Shown in pieces: positions 23,115 to 35,800 of a stretch of 64,000 bases of DNA (position 1 is its first letter; each line of letters opens with the position of its first letter). The notes under the pieces are model-generated. The model searched no databases, was not told the DNA's origin, and worked only from the letters and a program-made list of their open reading frames with translations. This DNA is from Grifola frondosa. Its lineage: Eukaryota; Basidiomycota; Agaricomycetes; Polyporales; Grifolaceae. Location: the NCBI GenBank assembly GCA_001683735.1, contig LUGG01000041.1, forward strand, positions 186,001 through 250,000, read 5' to 3'. The position numbers and the translations under genes were made by a program.

Positions 23115-25805
23115 CTACGATATCGCTCCTTCCTCCGTCTTCTCCTGCAATCCGAAGATCTGCCACAAGAGATGTACCTGCCCGAACGGCCGCTCGCTGC
23201 CCAGCAGCGTTGATGCCGCCTCGTATTTATTCTCTGGTTTTCGCACCTCGTCGCAAAGCCGTCCGTACGTCTCCGCCAGGCGCTCCAGTGCGGCCTGGTG
23301 CACGCTTGTGTGCAGGCTCTGCACGGTGAGCTCTGACAGTCGTGGAGAGTGCACGACCCCCACGTCAGATAGCCAGAGCGAGAATTTGTGCAATGATGTC
23401 TGTAGGTTTGCAGCTTGTGTGGCAGGTGCGTGCGAGAGTGGCTCCTGAACCATGAACTATCAGAGTCGCGCCCAATCGGGAAGATAAGCAACGTACGTTG
23501 GGTTGGCGAGTTTCACATGCTGCGGCTGCATCAGCGAGCCCTGCGTCTCGCAAAATATCCTGATACTGAGAACGCGAAACATAAGCCAGGGAGAATGAGC
23601 GACAGGATGGTCCCTTACATGGTCCTCAGTCAGCTGCAGAACTTTGGACTCAACCAGGCCCTGAATAATACCTCGCTTATCGACTGTGAACGAGAATGGC
23701 TCTAGGACACCCTTGTATTGATATTCGTCAACAACCCAAATGGCAACAGACAAGTCTGAACATACCTGCAGATAGGTCAACGTGTTGAGTACAAATACAG
23801 CTCTGTCCCACTGGGGCTTCAGCCGCTGCTTCTCCTCAGACGCGGTGAGACACATCTCGATCGCCGGGTCAACCATCCTGTCGAGAATATCTCTGAACCC
23901 TGCGCGGAGCTCTTCCTCGTCCTCGTCTCCCAGCGTCGAGGACGCATACACCACCATAATTTCGCGCAAGACTTGAGCGTGGTCCAGGATGACCAGAGGC
24001 GGGGACACGCTACTGTCGCTGACATCCTAATGTGGCGTTCATTCGATATCACACTGACTGGGCAGGAGGGACGTACAAGTGGGACGCGAAGAAGAGAGCG
24101 GCCTTGTGTCTCAATTGCATCAAAGAACACCTTGTATGCAATGTCCGTCATTCTATGGGTCAGCTTAGATTGCAGAGCAAATCAAGAGATATGACTGGCT
24201 TACTCTTCCAACGCTTTTGATAGCAGAGCCTCCTTGCCGACTGTTCTCTGCATTGTGAGCTTGTAAAACTGCAGCAGGTTTGCGATCTTGTACGACGTGA
24301 TGCTGCTCTCCTGTGACCGCACCGTCTGCTGAACCCGCACCTACACCACTTCTGAATTCAGCTGACATTGCGTGCGCATAAGCGTATTAACCCACCTTCA
24401 ACGGCGTGCATAGCTTTCCCACCGCTGAATCCATAAGTTCTGCGATCCACTCTTCCTCTTCGCTCTCCACAAAAGTCCGCACGCTCCCGACCATGCGCTT
24501 GCCACCCTTCACCCCAAACAGGCTCTCGAGGAACTCGCGTTCCGCTGCAATCGCCTGATGCACCCACGCGAGCATATCGCCTACATACCGCAGCGGGTCA
24601 TGCGCGTGAAGCTCGATTGGACGGGGGAGGCCACCAGGTCCACCGCGTGTAAGGGCATCCGTGAAGGACGCCAGCAGCGTCGCCTGGCGCGTCTGGGAGA
24701 GATACGCAAGGGCCTCGCTATTGAGACGACTTTCAGCGAGGACAGCATAAACGTGGGCAACAAAGACATACGTCAGGAGCTCGGGTCGCTTTCGTAATCG
24801 CCGCACAGCTTCGCGCATGGGCGGACTAACTTCGAGTTGGGCGTCCCGGCCCATTTGGCGGAACTCGAAGCAGCACCAGCGGAAGATCTTGTCATGCGCT
24901 TGCTCGAGATATGTGGATGTGGAGGAGAGGATGTCCAGCCTGATTACGTGTCGGCATCATCGACATTGGAGAGCGAGCTGAGATACGCACCCAGCTTTGG
25001 TCTCCCCATCTTCGCCGACCATGAGCACCCGGCAGTCGTCCCTGATCCTCTGCGCCTTGTCCATGGCATCGAAAAATTGCTTCCCAACAGGAACGTCTCG
25101 GGAAGTGATAGATTCCTTCTCGTCATCATTGAGAGTAAACCGCGCGAGGAATACTGAAATCACAGCCTGCCGTGTTGCAACAGCTTGCCTGACATGTCTT
25201 CAGCACTAACATCAATACCATATAAATGTATCGACGTACCCCTCTTCTCGCAAGCTCCCAGCGCGATCCAATAGAGATTTGCATGCCTCATTCGTCTCCT
25301 GCAGCTGCGCCTGCGCTTCATCGCAGCGCACGCGCATAAGACCTATATGTTCGTGTAGCGTGTCTAATTGCTACGCAGAATGAGCCTAGGTAGCCCAATA
25401 CAATGAGCATCTCTAGCTCACCTTGTCCACTTCTCCGAACGCATTTAAGAATGTACGGCTGGATTCTGCCAGCTTGCCCTCCACATCACGGCGCAGATTC
25501 TTCCTGGCCCTCGATGCAATGTCACTGTGGATGCCCTCACTGAGAGGCGAATGCACGACAGGCTTCACAGCAGCGCCGTCCAAATCCTCCGCGTCGTCAG
25601 GCGCGTCGCCGTCGAGCTGCACCTCCTTGCCTTTCAGACTGGGCGGGGGCGCGTAGAACTCCGCGAGCGTGCTGAGCGCCTCCTTCGTAGCATCGTCGTC
25701 GAAGTTAGCCCCGAGGACCTTGTACAGCCGGAGGGAGATAGGGTTCTGTGGGTGCGGGGACGCAGCATTTGCGTGCCGCGAGGACGAGGGAGAGATGGAG
25801 GTCAT
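23115..25805 (-). CDS. COG6: Conserved oligomeric Golgi complex subunit 6
   Basis: Subunit of the COG tether (lobe B) for retrograde vesicles at the Golgi. The N-terminal signature NPISLRLYKVLGANFDDD is followed by coiled-coil segments (RARKNLRRDVEGKLAES; HIGLMRVRCDEAQAQLQE), the middle TALP-type helical region around FKWCRFEFRQMGRDAQLEV and a C-terminal helical part ending with LLWQIFGLQEKTEEGAIS. Start at 25805 chosen because MTSISPSSS leads directly into the conserved block; an in-frame ATG further up (25949) would add a non-conserved leader. Many introns, some exons small. No clear frame break noted, but not every join was checked. Confidence 0.88.
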
Positions 25806-26058
25806 CCGGACTTTGATATAACCGCCCGCCACGAACGCGATGCTCGACGAGCTCAATGCGGCTCCCAGCGACCACCTATCTGCCTCGAGTATCGGGCCTT
25901 CCCACCGTGCCGAAGGTCGGCGACACGAACGTTCGCAGATCCGTTGCAACTTGCTAGTCGAGTCCCTTCACGGTCCGAGGGTCTGCCACAAAGTCGCGCT
26001 CTGTTCCGTGACGCCCACCGTGTCCGACCCCTCCTGAGCTTGCACCCACTTCCCGACG

Positions 26059-26872
26059 ATGTCCCTCGCCTCTGCCCACCGCGCCTGCGTGGGGGCCTCA
26101 GCCTGCTCTCGCCGCACATTTGTGCACAGATGCTACGCGACCAGCTCCGCGCATCCCCGAAAACCGCTCCCGGAGGTAGAGACGTTCTCGCAGACCGCCA
26201 GGCCCGGGATCTACTACCCCAGGCCACAGCGTGAGCTCCCCCCTCTGAAGGTGCGTTCTGCTTCCACCAATCTCTCGCAATCCCGTTCTCACCGCATCTT
26301 TCCCCTAGAACAAATGGCCGCTCGTGCTCGCGTTCGGCGCTATCGGCGTGAGCCTGTGGGCAGGATTCATGGCATACGTCGCGAACGAGGAGAAGCTCTC
26401 CAGCTCCGTCATGCAGCAGATAATGTCCACTGTCCGTGAGGACCCCCAGCTGCGTGAGGTGCTCGGCGAGGCTATCCGCCCCGAGCCTGTGTGGTGGATG
26501 AATGGCAACCCTCGGGTTGACGGTGCCGTGAGTCTACTCGCCCGTCTTATGCATGTACCTCCTTGAAAACCAGGCTGATGTATCCCTATAGATTCATATG
26601 CCCGGAGGAAATGTCGACCTCAGCTTCCGATTGAAGGGCCACAAAGGTGAGCACCCGCCCATCATTCATCATCCCCTGATTTCGAAGTCACGGCCTCATC
26701 TTTCCAGGCGCGGGAACCTTATATTTTACGAGCATACGGAAAAACAAGGGCGAGCCCTTCCAGATTCGTGAGCGCAGATCATATCCCGCCCGGCTTACCT
26801 CGCTGATATCCCACAGTCCGATTTAAAGTCATTGCAGACAGCGGGCAGGAGGTCCAGATCACATCTTCATAA
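26059..26872 (+). CDS. COA1: Cytochrome c oxidase assembly factor Coa1
   Basis: Inner-membrane factor that stabilises newly made Cox1 during complex IV assembly. The N-terminus is rich in Ala, Arg and Ser (mitochondrial presequence type); after the first intron a single membrane segment (LVLAFGAIGVSLWAGFM) is followed by the Coa1 domain: REDPQLREVLGEAI, VWWMNGNPRVDGAI, NVDLSFRLKGHKG, GTLYFTSIRKNKG and a short C-terminus. Exons are joined at PPLK|NKWPL, GA|IHMPGG, and two later short introns; all keep frame. About 190 residues, typical for fungal Coa1. Divergent from COG6, 253 bp away. Confidence 0.9.
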
Positions 26873-27080
26873 CCACAACCGAGAAATGTCTACGAATTTT
26901 GCGGGCCTCCTGGATTGTCACTTTGCAATACTTGCTCTTTGATGAGACAAGAACAATGGAAATCGCCTGGGGCAGTCATTGCAGATAGAGGGAATAAGTC
27001 CAGTAGGACAGCAGCCAACCCGCGTACTGTATTAATCTATGCATAGTAACAAACACAGCACACGTCCGTCTCGAGCACAA

Positions 27081-28683
27081 TCAGTAGTAGTGAACCTGAC
27101 ATAGATAATAGACATCAGGAACCATTACTCTCATTTCACGAGACAGAGACAGTTTGCTTACCTCCTCACGCTCCCGCCCGCGCATGTAAGGCGGCTCGTA
27201 GCCCGTGGCGTAGATGTCCGTCCAGAGCTCTTTGTCCTCGGGGATGGGACATTGCTTGGCCTCCTCGACGGCAGCTTCAACCTCGGCTTTCGCCTCCTTG
27301 TCAATTTTCTAAACAACCGAAATCATTAGCGCCTGACACCATTTCATTACTACTATGCGCACCTTTAGCTCGTCCTCGGACGCGAGACCCCACTCCGAAA
27401 TATAGCGCTGCAGGCCGCGGATCGGGTCCTGCGTGCTGCGCATTCGCTGGATCTCCTCACGCGTGCGGTAGGTAGTGCCGGGGTCGGACATTCTGTGCAG
27501 CACGAGTAATCAATCGCCAAGGTCTTCAGAGCATGACCAAAACGGAGACGTACGAATGACCGGCGTAGCGGTAGGTGACAAACTCCATGAGGAGAGGACC
27601 GTTGCCACTCACGACCCAGTTCTTCGCGTGCTTGATGGCTTGGTGCACCGCGATGATGTCCATGCCGTTTACCTGCACGTCGACATCAAAATGTAAGCAA
27701 CGTCACAACTTATGGGCGCCATGCGTACCTGAATACCAGGTATTTTGTCGCCACGAGTGAAGTACTCGGTGTTGGAGGAGCTGCGCTCTGCAGACGTACC
27801 CATACCATACTTGTTATTCTCGCAAACGAATACGCAAGGCAGATTCCAGAGTTTCGCCTGTTATTGCGTGAGCAAGTACGGACGAGCGACGACACAGTGC
27901 TGAGGAACGTACCATGTTGAATGCCTCGAACACTTGTCCCTGGTTGCTCGCACCATCTCCATACATCGCGAATGTCGCCGTCGGCTTCTCCAGATACTTC
28001 TGCGCGAACGCCAGGCCGGCCCCCAGCGGGACCTGCGCACCGACGATACCATGCCCGCCCTGGAAGGCCTTGGTGAACACGTGCATTGAGCCGCCCTTGC
28101 CCTTCGAGATACCGGCGTGGCGACCAAGCAGCTCAGCGATCAGGCTCTTGATTGTGCCACCGCGGAGGACGGCGAAGGGTGCGTGCGGTACGAGGAGATG
28201 ATCTTGTCCTCAAAGGTAGTAGCAGACTCGATACCGACTGAGATCGCTTCCTACAAACACCAGAAGTAAGGACCCGCGTCGCGCGTCACGCGAAGGACGG
28301 AGCACGCACCTGGCCGATTGCAAGATGGCAGAAACCGCGGATGAGTTTCTGCTTGTAGAGCGCGTCGGCAGCCATCTCCATGCGGCGCATAGAGTTCATT
28401 TGCTTGTACCACGTGAGGAGGCCGTCTTTCGTGACCTCGACCTCGAGGCTTGGAACGTCTGTATGGTAGCCACGGAAAGAGTCATCGTGGAGCTTGACAT
28501 TGAAGGGCTCGGAGTGCGAGGCATCCTGCTGCAGCTGTGTCGTGTCCGCCGCCGTCTGGATGGCGCGCGCGGGGAAAGGCTAGAACACCGACGTCACACT
28601 GTTACTGGTAGCCAACGACACGGGATGTCGGGACTTACGAGTCTACGAGGGGCGCAGGGTCGTATCCGAGCGAGGGAGGCCAT
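27081..28683 (-). CDS. PDA1: Pyruvate dehydrogenase E1 component, alpha subunit
   Basis: Thiamine-diphosphate-dependent subunit that, with E1-beta, decarboxylates pyruvate for acetyl-CoA in the mitochondrial matrix. Seen in order: Arg-rich presequence ([15 protein letters not shown]), [50 protein letters not shown], the ThDP/Mg motif [18 protein letters not shown], and the regulatory region [17 protein letters not shown] with phosphorylatable serines. The last exon is only VHYY-stop after REREE. One break: in [11 protein letters not shown] the codon before Phe lacks a base (GGG at 28177-28179 on the + strand, four G expected). Otherwise complete. Confidence 0.92.
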
Positions 28684-28940
28684 GGTGGGAGGAAGAGAGG
28701 GGGATGGCGGCGACGTGTCGCTGAGGACAGGAAGTAGTTGAGAGAAAGAGAGCTGTGGGGACGCGTACAGTCAAGGCGCGCGCCGGGTGTTTTCGCCGAT
28801 CGCACCACTCCCCACGAATGTCACCAGCTGGCTTCCCCCCAATTGGTCCATCTCACCTCGGTCCATAAAATATGTGATATACATACGAAAATCATCACCA
28901 TAATACAGAAAATATGAATGCAAGACACGACAATAACGAT

Positions 28941-31769
28941 TCAGATATCCATCTCCGCACTGTTGCGCTCCAACCACCGCAGCGCCTCTCGCGCCTTCTC
29001 CTTCACCTCCTGGTCGTCCTCTACCCCCATCTGCAAACCCCCCGACGGACGCCGCGTCGGGCTCAGACTCAGACTGGCCCCGCCATTGTACTCGCACATG
29101 TGTCGGAGCGTCGAGTCGATCCCCGCTTCGTGTAGCTGCTTGTAGCTCCCCGGATTTTTGCGCACGAGCTCGAGCACACACGACACCGCGGGCCGGCGCA
29201 CGTCCACTTTCGCGTCGACGAGGCACAGACGCAGCGACCGCAGAATACGCGAGTGCGAGAGGATGCTGCTCTGATGCGGCGGGCTATTCGCCAGGTTCGC
29301 GAGAACGCATACAGCCTGGTAGATGAGACGCAGCATGAGATCAAACCACGACACTGAATGAGAGACTGAGATACATACCTGATGAAGCACATCTTCATTT
29401 TCGGACTCCATCGCTACCGCGAGGAAGCCGAGTAGGACATCGCTGCCCAACTCCTGGAACAGCATATCTACGTCATCCGCCCCATCAGCAATGTGGCGGA
29501 CAACATGGTATGCCTGTTCTTGTACTCCAAGGTCCGCATCTGTGAGCAGGCTATTTATCGTTAGCACCATTAGCATACAGTGGAGATCTTGCTTACCTGC
29601 CTAACTCGTGCCAGCCAATTGCGTTCATCACCTTGCGCTTCACCTCCACGTTGCTCTTGTACAGCAGGTTCTTGATCGCCCAAAGCGCATTCAGCTTCAG
29701 CCCCGAATCGCCCGAGCCGATGAGTTGCACCAGTCTCTCTAGCACTCCCTTCTCCAATAGGGTCTATCACCGCCACGTAGATCAGAATTGGGGCCCGATA
29801 ATCCAAACGAAGGATAATCACCGCTTGCAAAGGTGAACAATCGTTCACTAAGTTGCACACCACTGCCGACGCAGCGTAGGTGACGCGCCGATCTTCGTCC
29901 TGCTTCAAGAAGAGCTGATACACGGCTAACCCAAGCCCGGTGTCGACGATGTTCGTGCGCAGCACCGCAACAGCGCGGCTCAGCGCGCGCACACATTGGC
30001 ACGCGGCATAGCGTACGCCGACATGCTGGTGCGAAAGCGATGTCTGGATGGCGGGAATCAGACGAAGGGAATCGGTCACTTCGCAGCGGATGTCGTTCTC
30101 GAAAAGAGCGATAGCAGCAATCGCCGTAAGCGCAGCCTATGTCAAATTAATTCAGTTGAACGAGAAATTAATAGCGCAGAACAAAAGGGACTACCTCTCG
30201 AAGACATGATATACTCTCGGGCTCATCTTCCTCCCACTCGACCGTCTTCTCGCTCGGTGTAATGGATTTGACTAAACAAGCAAGTTTCGTGAGCGAGCCG
30301 CGGTCGAACGCAAGCTGGCACAGCGGTTTGTCGTCGGTTATAAGATTGTCTAGAGTAACCCATTTTTCTCTTCATTAGTGGGCCATCGACGGTATCCACC
30401 GACACGCACATAATATGAAACATGCTCGCATGCGCGTCTGGGTGGTCTCGGAGGCCGAGCCGATGAGGCGATTCAGAACGTGTATTACGCTAGTCGCCAC
30501 TGAAAGGTCCAAAAAGCCAGGAGATGTGGCACGTATGATATTGGTAGCGCTGCGTGTTGTGAGCGTGCATGCAATGGAGACATGGCCGAAGTATACATAC
30601 CAGAGAGTTGCGGCCAATTGGAGGTCTGTCACGCGTGATTGACAAAGTGCGAGCACGCGGGAGAGGGGAGCTACAAGTGGTAGTGGTAGATGTTGAGTAT
30701 GCTGATGGATTATCATCATTGCTCGACATGCATACCATCTCGGTCTGGGGGCGCCTTGGCCAGTCTGATGGCTACCGACGAATTCTCCTTGGCCAAGGCT
30801 GCCAACGCTGAAAGGGCAGCCTCTTGCAGCTATCAAGAAACCACATAACGTTAATGACAGTCTAATTTTGTTGCACATGTGCGGACCTTGACGTCCTTCT
30901 GATGCAGCAACGTTGTAAGGCTGCGCGCGACCCACCCGCCCCGTCTACTGGGTGAACTGGCAACATCAGGCTTCTCCCAACCACGCTTCCCCTTGACCTC
31001 TTTGATGCGCTCAGCTTGTGGCAGCCACTCGGAGACTGCGGCTCGATGGGGCTGGGACCTCATCGCAGACCCAAGAAGCTGAGCGATGGAGGCACTTGTC
31101 TGAGAGGATGGGTCGACCAAGAGTGGTAAATAGATGTCTAACACTTCTAGCTGGGATATGATGGGCTCCGTTTAGGTCCCTACAGCTGGGAAGAGCGAGT
31201 GGGGTTACCTGAAAGAAGTACTCCAGCGCAACCTTGGCCTCGTTTCTGATATCAGAGGGTGTGCGCAGGCCCCATTGCGAAGGACCCACAACCTCTGCGA
31301 TCGCTGCGGCCAATGCGCGCAGCGCGCGAGCGAAGGCAAACTTGACAGCGGGAGACTCGAATGGCTGAAATGCGGATATTGCATATAGGAAAGCCTGATG
31401 GGCATTTGCTCTTAACAGCGTTCTCAATGCATCGGAGGAACCTGGTATGGTCCATTCAGATAGAACAGACTCAACCCGATCTGCACACACCGTAAGAGAG
31501 CGACGCGATGACATGAGCGGCCTCTATACGAATATCATCCTGTGAGCCCTGGGACTCTTCTAGGGAAGGCAGAGGGTCATTTATACAATCAACGAGCCTT
31601 GCGAGGCGTCAGCATGAATGCATCCGAGACGCACGACCCCGCTAGATGCAACAACTCACGTTGCCACAAAATCTTCGTCTGCTGCGAGGGCGGCCTTTGC
31701 AGTCGGATTGCCGATGACAGAATTCTTGACCCTCTTCAAGGTAGACAGGTTCACGGACTTTATCGTCAT
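28941..31769 (-). CDS. GID5: Armadillo-repeat subunit of the GID/CTLH ubiquitin ligase (Vid28/Gid5, ARMC8)
   Basis: Scaffold that positions substrate receptors such as Gid4 in the GID E3 ligase, which degrades gluconeogenic enzymes in yeast. An all-helical armadillo protein: the N-terminal block TLKRVKNSVIGNPTAKAALA matches the ARMC8 start; repeats such as VGVRYAACQCVRALSRAVAVL, VVCNLVNDCSPL, LNALWAIKNLLYKSNVEVKRK, GVQEQAYHVVRHIADGADD and AVCVLANLANSPPHQSSIL (each about 40 residues) follow; the C-terminal part has EAGIDSTLRHMCEYN and ends WLERNSAEMDI. More than eight exons; the join I tested at about 29640-29760 is in frame. Divergent from the ECM15-like gene, 269 bp away. Confidence 0.85.
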
Positions 31770-32038
31770 GACTGTAGTGCCCCGAGCAAGACCATAGTAA
31801 TACCGTCGCGCAGAATCTGATGAGGGTGCCACGCGATGCTGCGTAGAGGTGTCAATCAACTGCGCACACTGAGCGAGATAGGTCAAGTGTGCGGTGACAA
31901 GTCTTTCAGGAAAACTGGAAGTACAGCGCTGAAGTCCAGCCACATAACTTACGAGAAATAGGACCCCTAAATAGCCTCGGGTCGTATTATCCGGGGTCCT
32001 GTAGTGTCCACTGCGATCTGTTCCAGCCTCCACACAAA

Positions 32039-32671
32039 ATGCCCAAATACACTGTGTCAGACGATCTCTACGCTGTTGCTGGTATGTACGTTTTGATTAT
32101 CATCACCGCCCTGATGCAAGTTGCGTGCATACAGACTTCTGTTTGGTGCCTATGGGGACAGTGGGACCATCGGTACTGAACCTCCTATCCCGTGTGCGGA
32201 GACACACGTTTACCCTGTAAGACAGGTGGCCGAGTATATAGCTGAATGCGTCCGAGTCCTGGAGAAGACCAGCTTGAACTTCAAGGTATGTGTTAAGTGT
32301 TGTTTCTTCCGGTTTCTGGGCGTTCACCACTGCAGCGATGACAGATGCAGTAAGTTGAACTTCCACAACTTGTTGGGACATATTTTCAATTGCAATTATC
32401 AGCGGCTATGGAACGAATATAGGCAAGTTGCTGGGGTTACCCAGATGTAATATCTCGTGACAATCCTTCGCGTCCCGACAGAGGGCCCTTGGTCGCAGGT
32501 AATGCAAGCAATTCATGACTGCCATGCAGCCGTTCACAAAAAGGGCGCCCCCGCATCGCCACCGACATCCGTATCGGCACTCGTGTCGACCGGGAGATTG
32601 CGCCAGGCACGGGCAATGAGAGTAAGGTACGGCGTGTCGAAGCCATCCTGGCGAGAGACGAGATGGCGTGA
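32039..32671 (+). CDS. ECM15: ECM15/UPF0045-family thiamine-binding-fold protein
   Basis: Small ferredoxin-like protein of the MTH1187/YkoF family; relatives bind thiamine or its precursor, and the cellular role is unsettled. Reconstructed in order: MPKYTVSDDLYAVA, DFCLVPMGTVGPSV, AEYIAECVRVLEKTSLNFK, MHGYGTNIEGPW, SQVMQAIHDCHAAVHKKGAP, IATDIRIGTRVD. Family conservation requires a 5-nt exon (32345-32349) flanked by introns 32286-32344 and 32350-32402, then a 20-nt exon (32403-32422), then a GC-AG intron starting at 32423. A base is missing between KKGAP and the conserved RIATDIRIGTR (C5 run at 32548-32552, six expected). About 120 residues, as in yeast Ecm15. Confidence 0.85.
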
Positions 32672-32800
32672 ATGCACAACAATTCGATGCGGCATCCGTA
32701 TTCTATGTACATTGTACATTATTGTGTAACAAACAAATGCCGTAGTCATCTGATGATACAGGGCTCTAATTCGACTCATCCATTGTTTTTGCCTGAATCA

Positions 32801-35800
32801 TCATAGTTCCGGACTCAACTCCCTGTCCATTGCTATCTCGGGGCTTTGCATTCTTGCTCGGCTTTCCTTTCGCTCTCTCTCGGCCCATAGTATCACGAGC
32901 GCCTTCCCGAGTTCCTTCCCCAACGCTAGAGCCAATGGGACTGGGACAGCATTGCCAACTTGACGATGTTGCTGTGAGTTTATAGATTGTTAATACTGTT
33001 TGGGTGAACTTGAACTAAGAGAACTTACGTCAGTCACACAGCCTGCGGGACGCGTGTTGGCAGAAAGAAACTTGTAGGAATCAGGGAATCCCTGCGCACG
33101 AGCACATTCTCGCACTGTCAAAATTCTCTTTTGCTATAAACCAAAGGCTTAGCAACGACACGCGGTGCGGACATCGTTGACGTACGTTCGGATGAATAAG
33201 ACGACCGCCCTTCGCATTTGGGTTCACGGTGGTCATCGCAGTTGCAAAATACCCTTCTCCATCAATCCGTCCATAGACGTCTATCAGATTATTGTCAGAC
33301 GGGACCTAGCTGCTGAATTGATGATTGCCAACCTCGGTATGCTTGGCGTGATGCATTATCGGGGTTTAACAACCTGCCAACGCGCAACTTTGCCGGCAAA
33401 TCTACAGTGAGATGAGAATCATGTCGTCCGCGAGAGAAGACGGAGTCGCTTACCAGCGTGGCCGGCACCTGTCCGTAAAGGAATATTTACAACGCTACAA
33501 CGGGGAGCTGAGCGATATAGCGCTTCGGCTGAGACAGCGAATTACTGACCGCTCGACAACGTTAGGAGCAAATCTTCGTGTGTACTGATACGAGACTTTC
33601 TCGCCTGCATCTGCCCTGATCCACTTCTGATAACGGTTGAGTGGGGGATGCGCATATTCAGCGGGGTCCGTGAACCCAGGGAACTCTGATATCTCCGAAT
33701 TGCGGGCTTCAAATGCCAGAATCCCATCGGCGGTGCGAGCATTAACTTCCTTTGAATCTGCAGGGGTCTTTCTGACCTCAATATGAGGATTGATCCTAGT
33801 AAGATAACATCAGAACTTAACCCCGCTAAGAAAGGCGACCCCCATACCAGTCAAACGGCGGCTGGCAAGACCATTATCAGACGACAAATACAGAAATGAT
33901 ACAGATCACACACCAGGTCACCAATAGCGTCATGGACTGTGATGAATGGCAGAGGGGCACACTGATGGTGGTCGTCTTTGTTCTGGCTCCCATATGTCTT
34001 GGTACGACTGACTGGATACAAAATATCTCCAGTTGGCAGGTTAAAGGAGTGCATCAATTTGGGGAATGAGTGAGTTGGAGCAGGAAAATCAGGCAAAGGG
34101 ACATCGCGCCTTGCACCCCAGAATATGACGCGTCTGCGGCTCTGGGGCGCACCGTATTGGCCTGCCTGAAGCACCCTAAAATGAACTTGATAACTGTGAT
34201 GTGTATTCCGGTCATTATTGTGAACAGCAGGCATTGTTAGTATCCACGCACCCGAGGCAAGTCAATGCTCGAACAATGAATTTGACGATGCCCATCTTGA
34301 TGCTTCCCACAGTAGCATCTCTTGATTGATGGCCAACAAGTGGGTACAGTAGAAGACCCGTCACATTCTCAAGCAGAAAATATGAGGGGCGATAGAACTC
34401 GACATAAGATAGCATGTTGCAAACGAGAGTGTTTCTGCAGGATAGTGTTAGCTTGATCAGTGTAGCCAGCTGTTTATCATACCGGACATCATCAGCTTTC
34501 TGAAATTAATGTCGGACACTCTGAGATACATTTTAGGTTTGTATGCTCATGCAGCTCACCTTGTGGTGGTTCATCATTGAAAAGCTTTGGCAAGGAGGGC
34601 CTGGCAGACATAAAACTCAGTGTCATGCGACTGTTATTCATAGGAGCTTGAAAAGTACCTCCATATATGAAATCAACTTCACCCTTCTTTGGCATGGGTG
34701 GAAGCACAACTTCATGGTCAGCCTGAAGACTCTTCAGAGGCTTGGGTTTCTTGCCTTCAAATGTGTTTATCGCATGTTGTAAGAGAAGATTTGTGCACTG
34801 GTTATACACAATCACATGTGGATGATTTGCACTATGCACATGATTCAATATTTGGAATAGGCCCAATATGAAAAGACAAGAAGACTCACGCATATGTCAT
34901 TGCAGCACTGGGTGAGAATTCAACAGCCCATTTTGTCTGAACAAATCTGGACATGTCAAGCCCTGTTGATAGACCTCCAGCACCTGTCAAATGAAGATGA
35001 GCATGGTGACAAGAAATATGAATAGGCTAAGATACACCACACCCATCCTTCACAAGTGCCCATGTGAGTTCAGTAATGGACAAAGACTTACCTGCAAAGA
35101 GCTCCAAGCCATGCAGAGGGCCCCACTGATTGAGAAGATGCTCTTGATCTTCCTGACCACAAATTGCTTGGGTTTGACATATGGTGCATTGCACTATCTC
35201 GCAGTGCATGTCCCAGCGCCTCTAGTGATTCGACATTGGGATTGATGGCATAGCTATTGACATAGTAGCAGTCATCCTGCTTCACCCACTCATCACATTC
35301 TGTAGGAGATGTCAGATATGCGACATGGACCTTCCCATCAAGATGTTCAATGTCAACATCAATAAAGGAGTGTGTTTGAAAGAGACGACGCTAAACATTG
35401 GCATCAAAACAGGAATACATCAGAAAAAGCTTTATATGAAAACTTACATTATCCAGTTTGAACAGCTTTGGACAATTCAGAGATTTTGCCAATATGGAAT
35501 CATAACGACCATATTGACAAACCTGAATTTTATGAATGACCTCACCATCATCAGGCTTCATCTGAGTGATTTGAGCAATCTCATACAGCCCAAGGAAATT
35601 GTGTGGTCGAAGATACACAAAATCATGGACATGGTATACCACACCATTCTTTGAGATGCCATCATTGGAAACACTGCTCCAGGTGACTTGATTCTCAGCC
35701 ATTGCATGCAGTCCACAACTTGTACACTGCATCCAAGGCTGACAATGCCTGAGAGCTGTGGAGATGATGGAATCAGACATCTCAACAAATTTGGAATGGT

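Noticed and set aside
25527..26234. Long plus-strand open stretch overlapping COG6 and COA1
   Set aside because: Composition-driven antisense frame opposite the conserved COG6 N-terminus; its sequence is Arg-rich and resembles nothing.
26940..27020. Possible snoRNA (TTGATGA) between COA1 and PDA1
   Set aside because: The box C has T at the purine position and no CTGA at a suitable distance or guide match was found.
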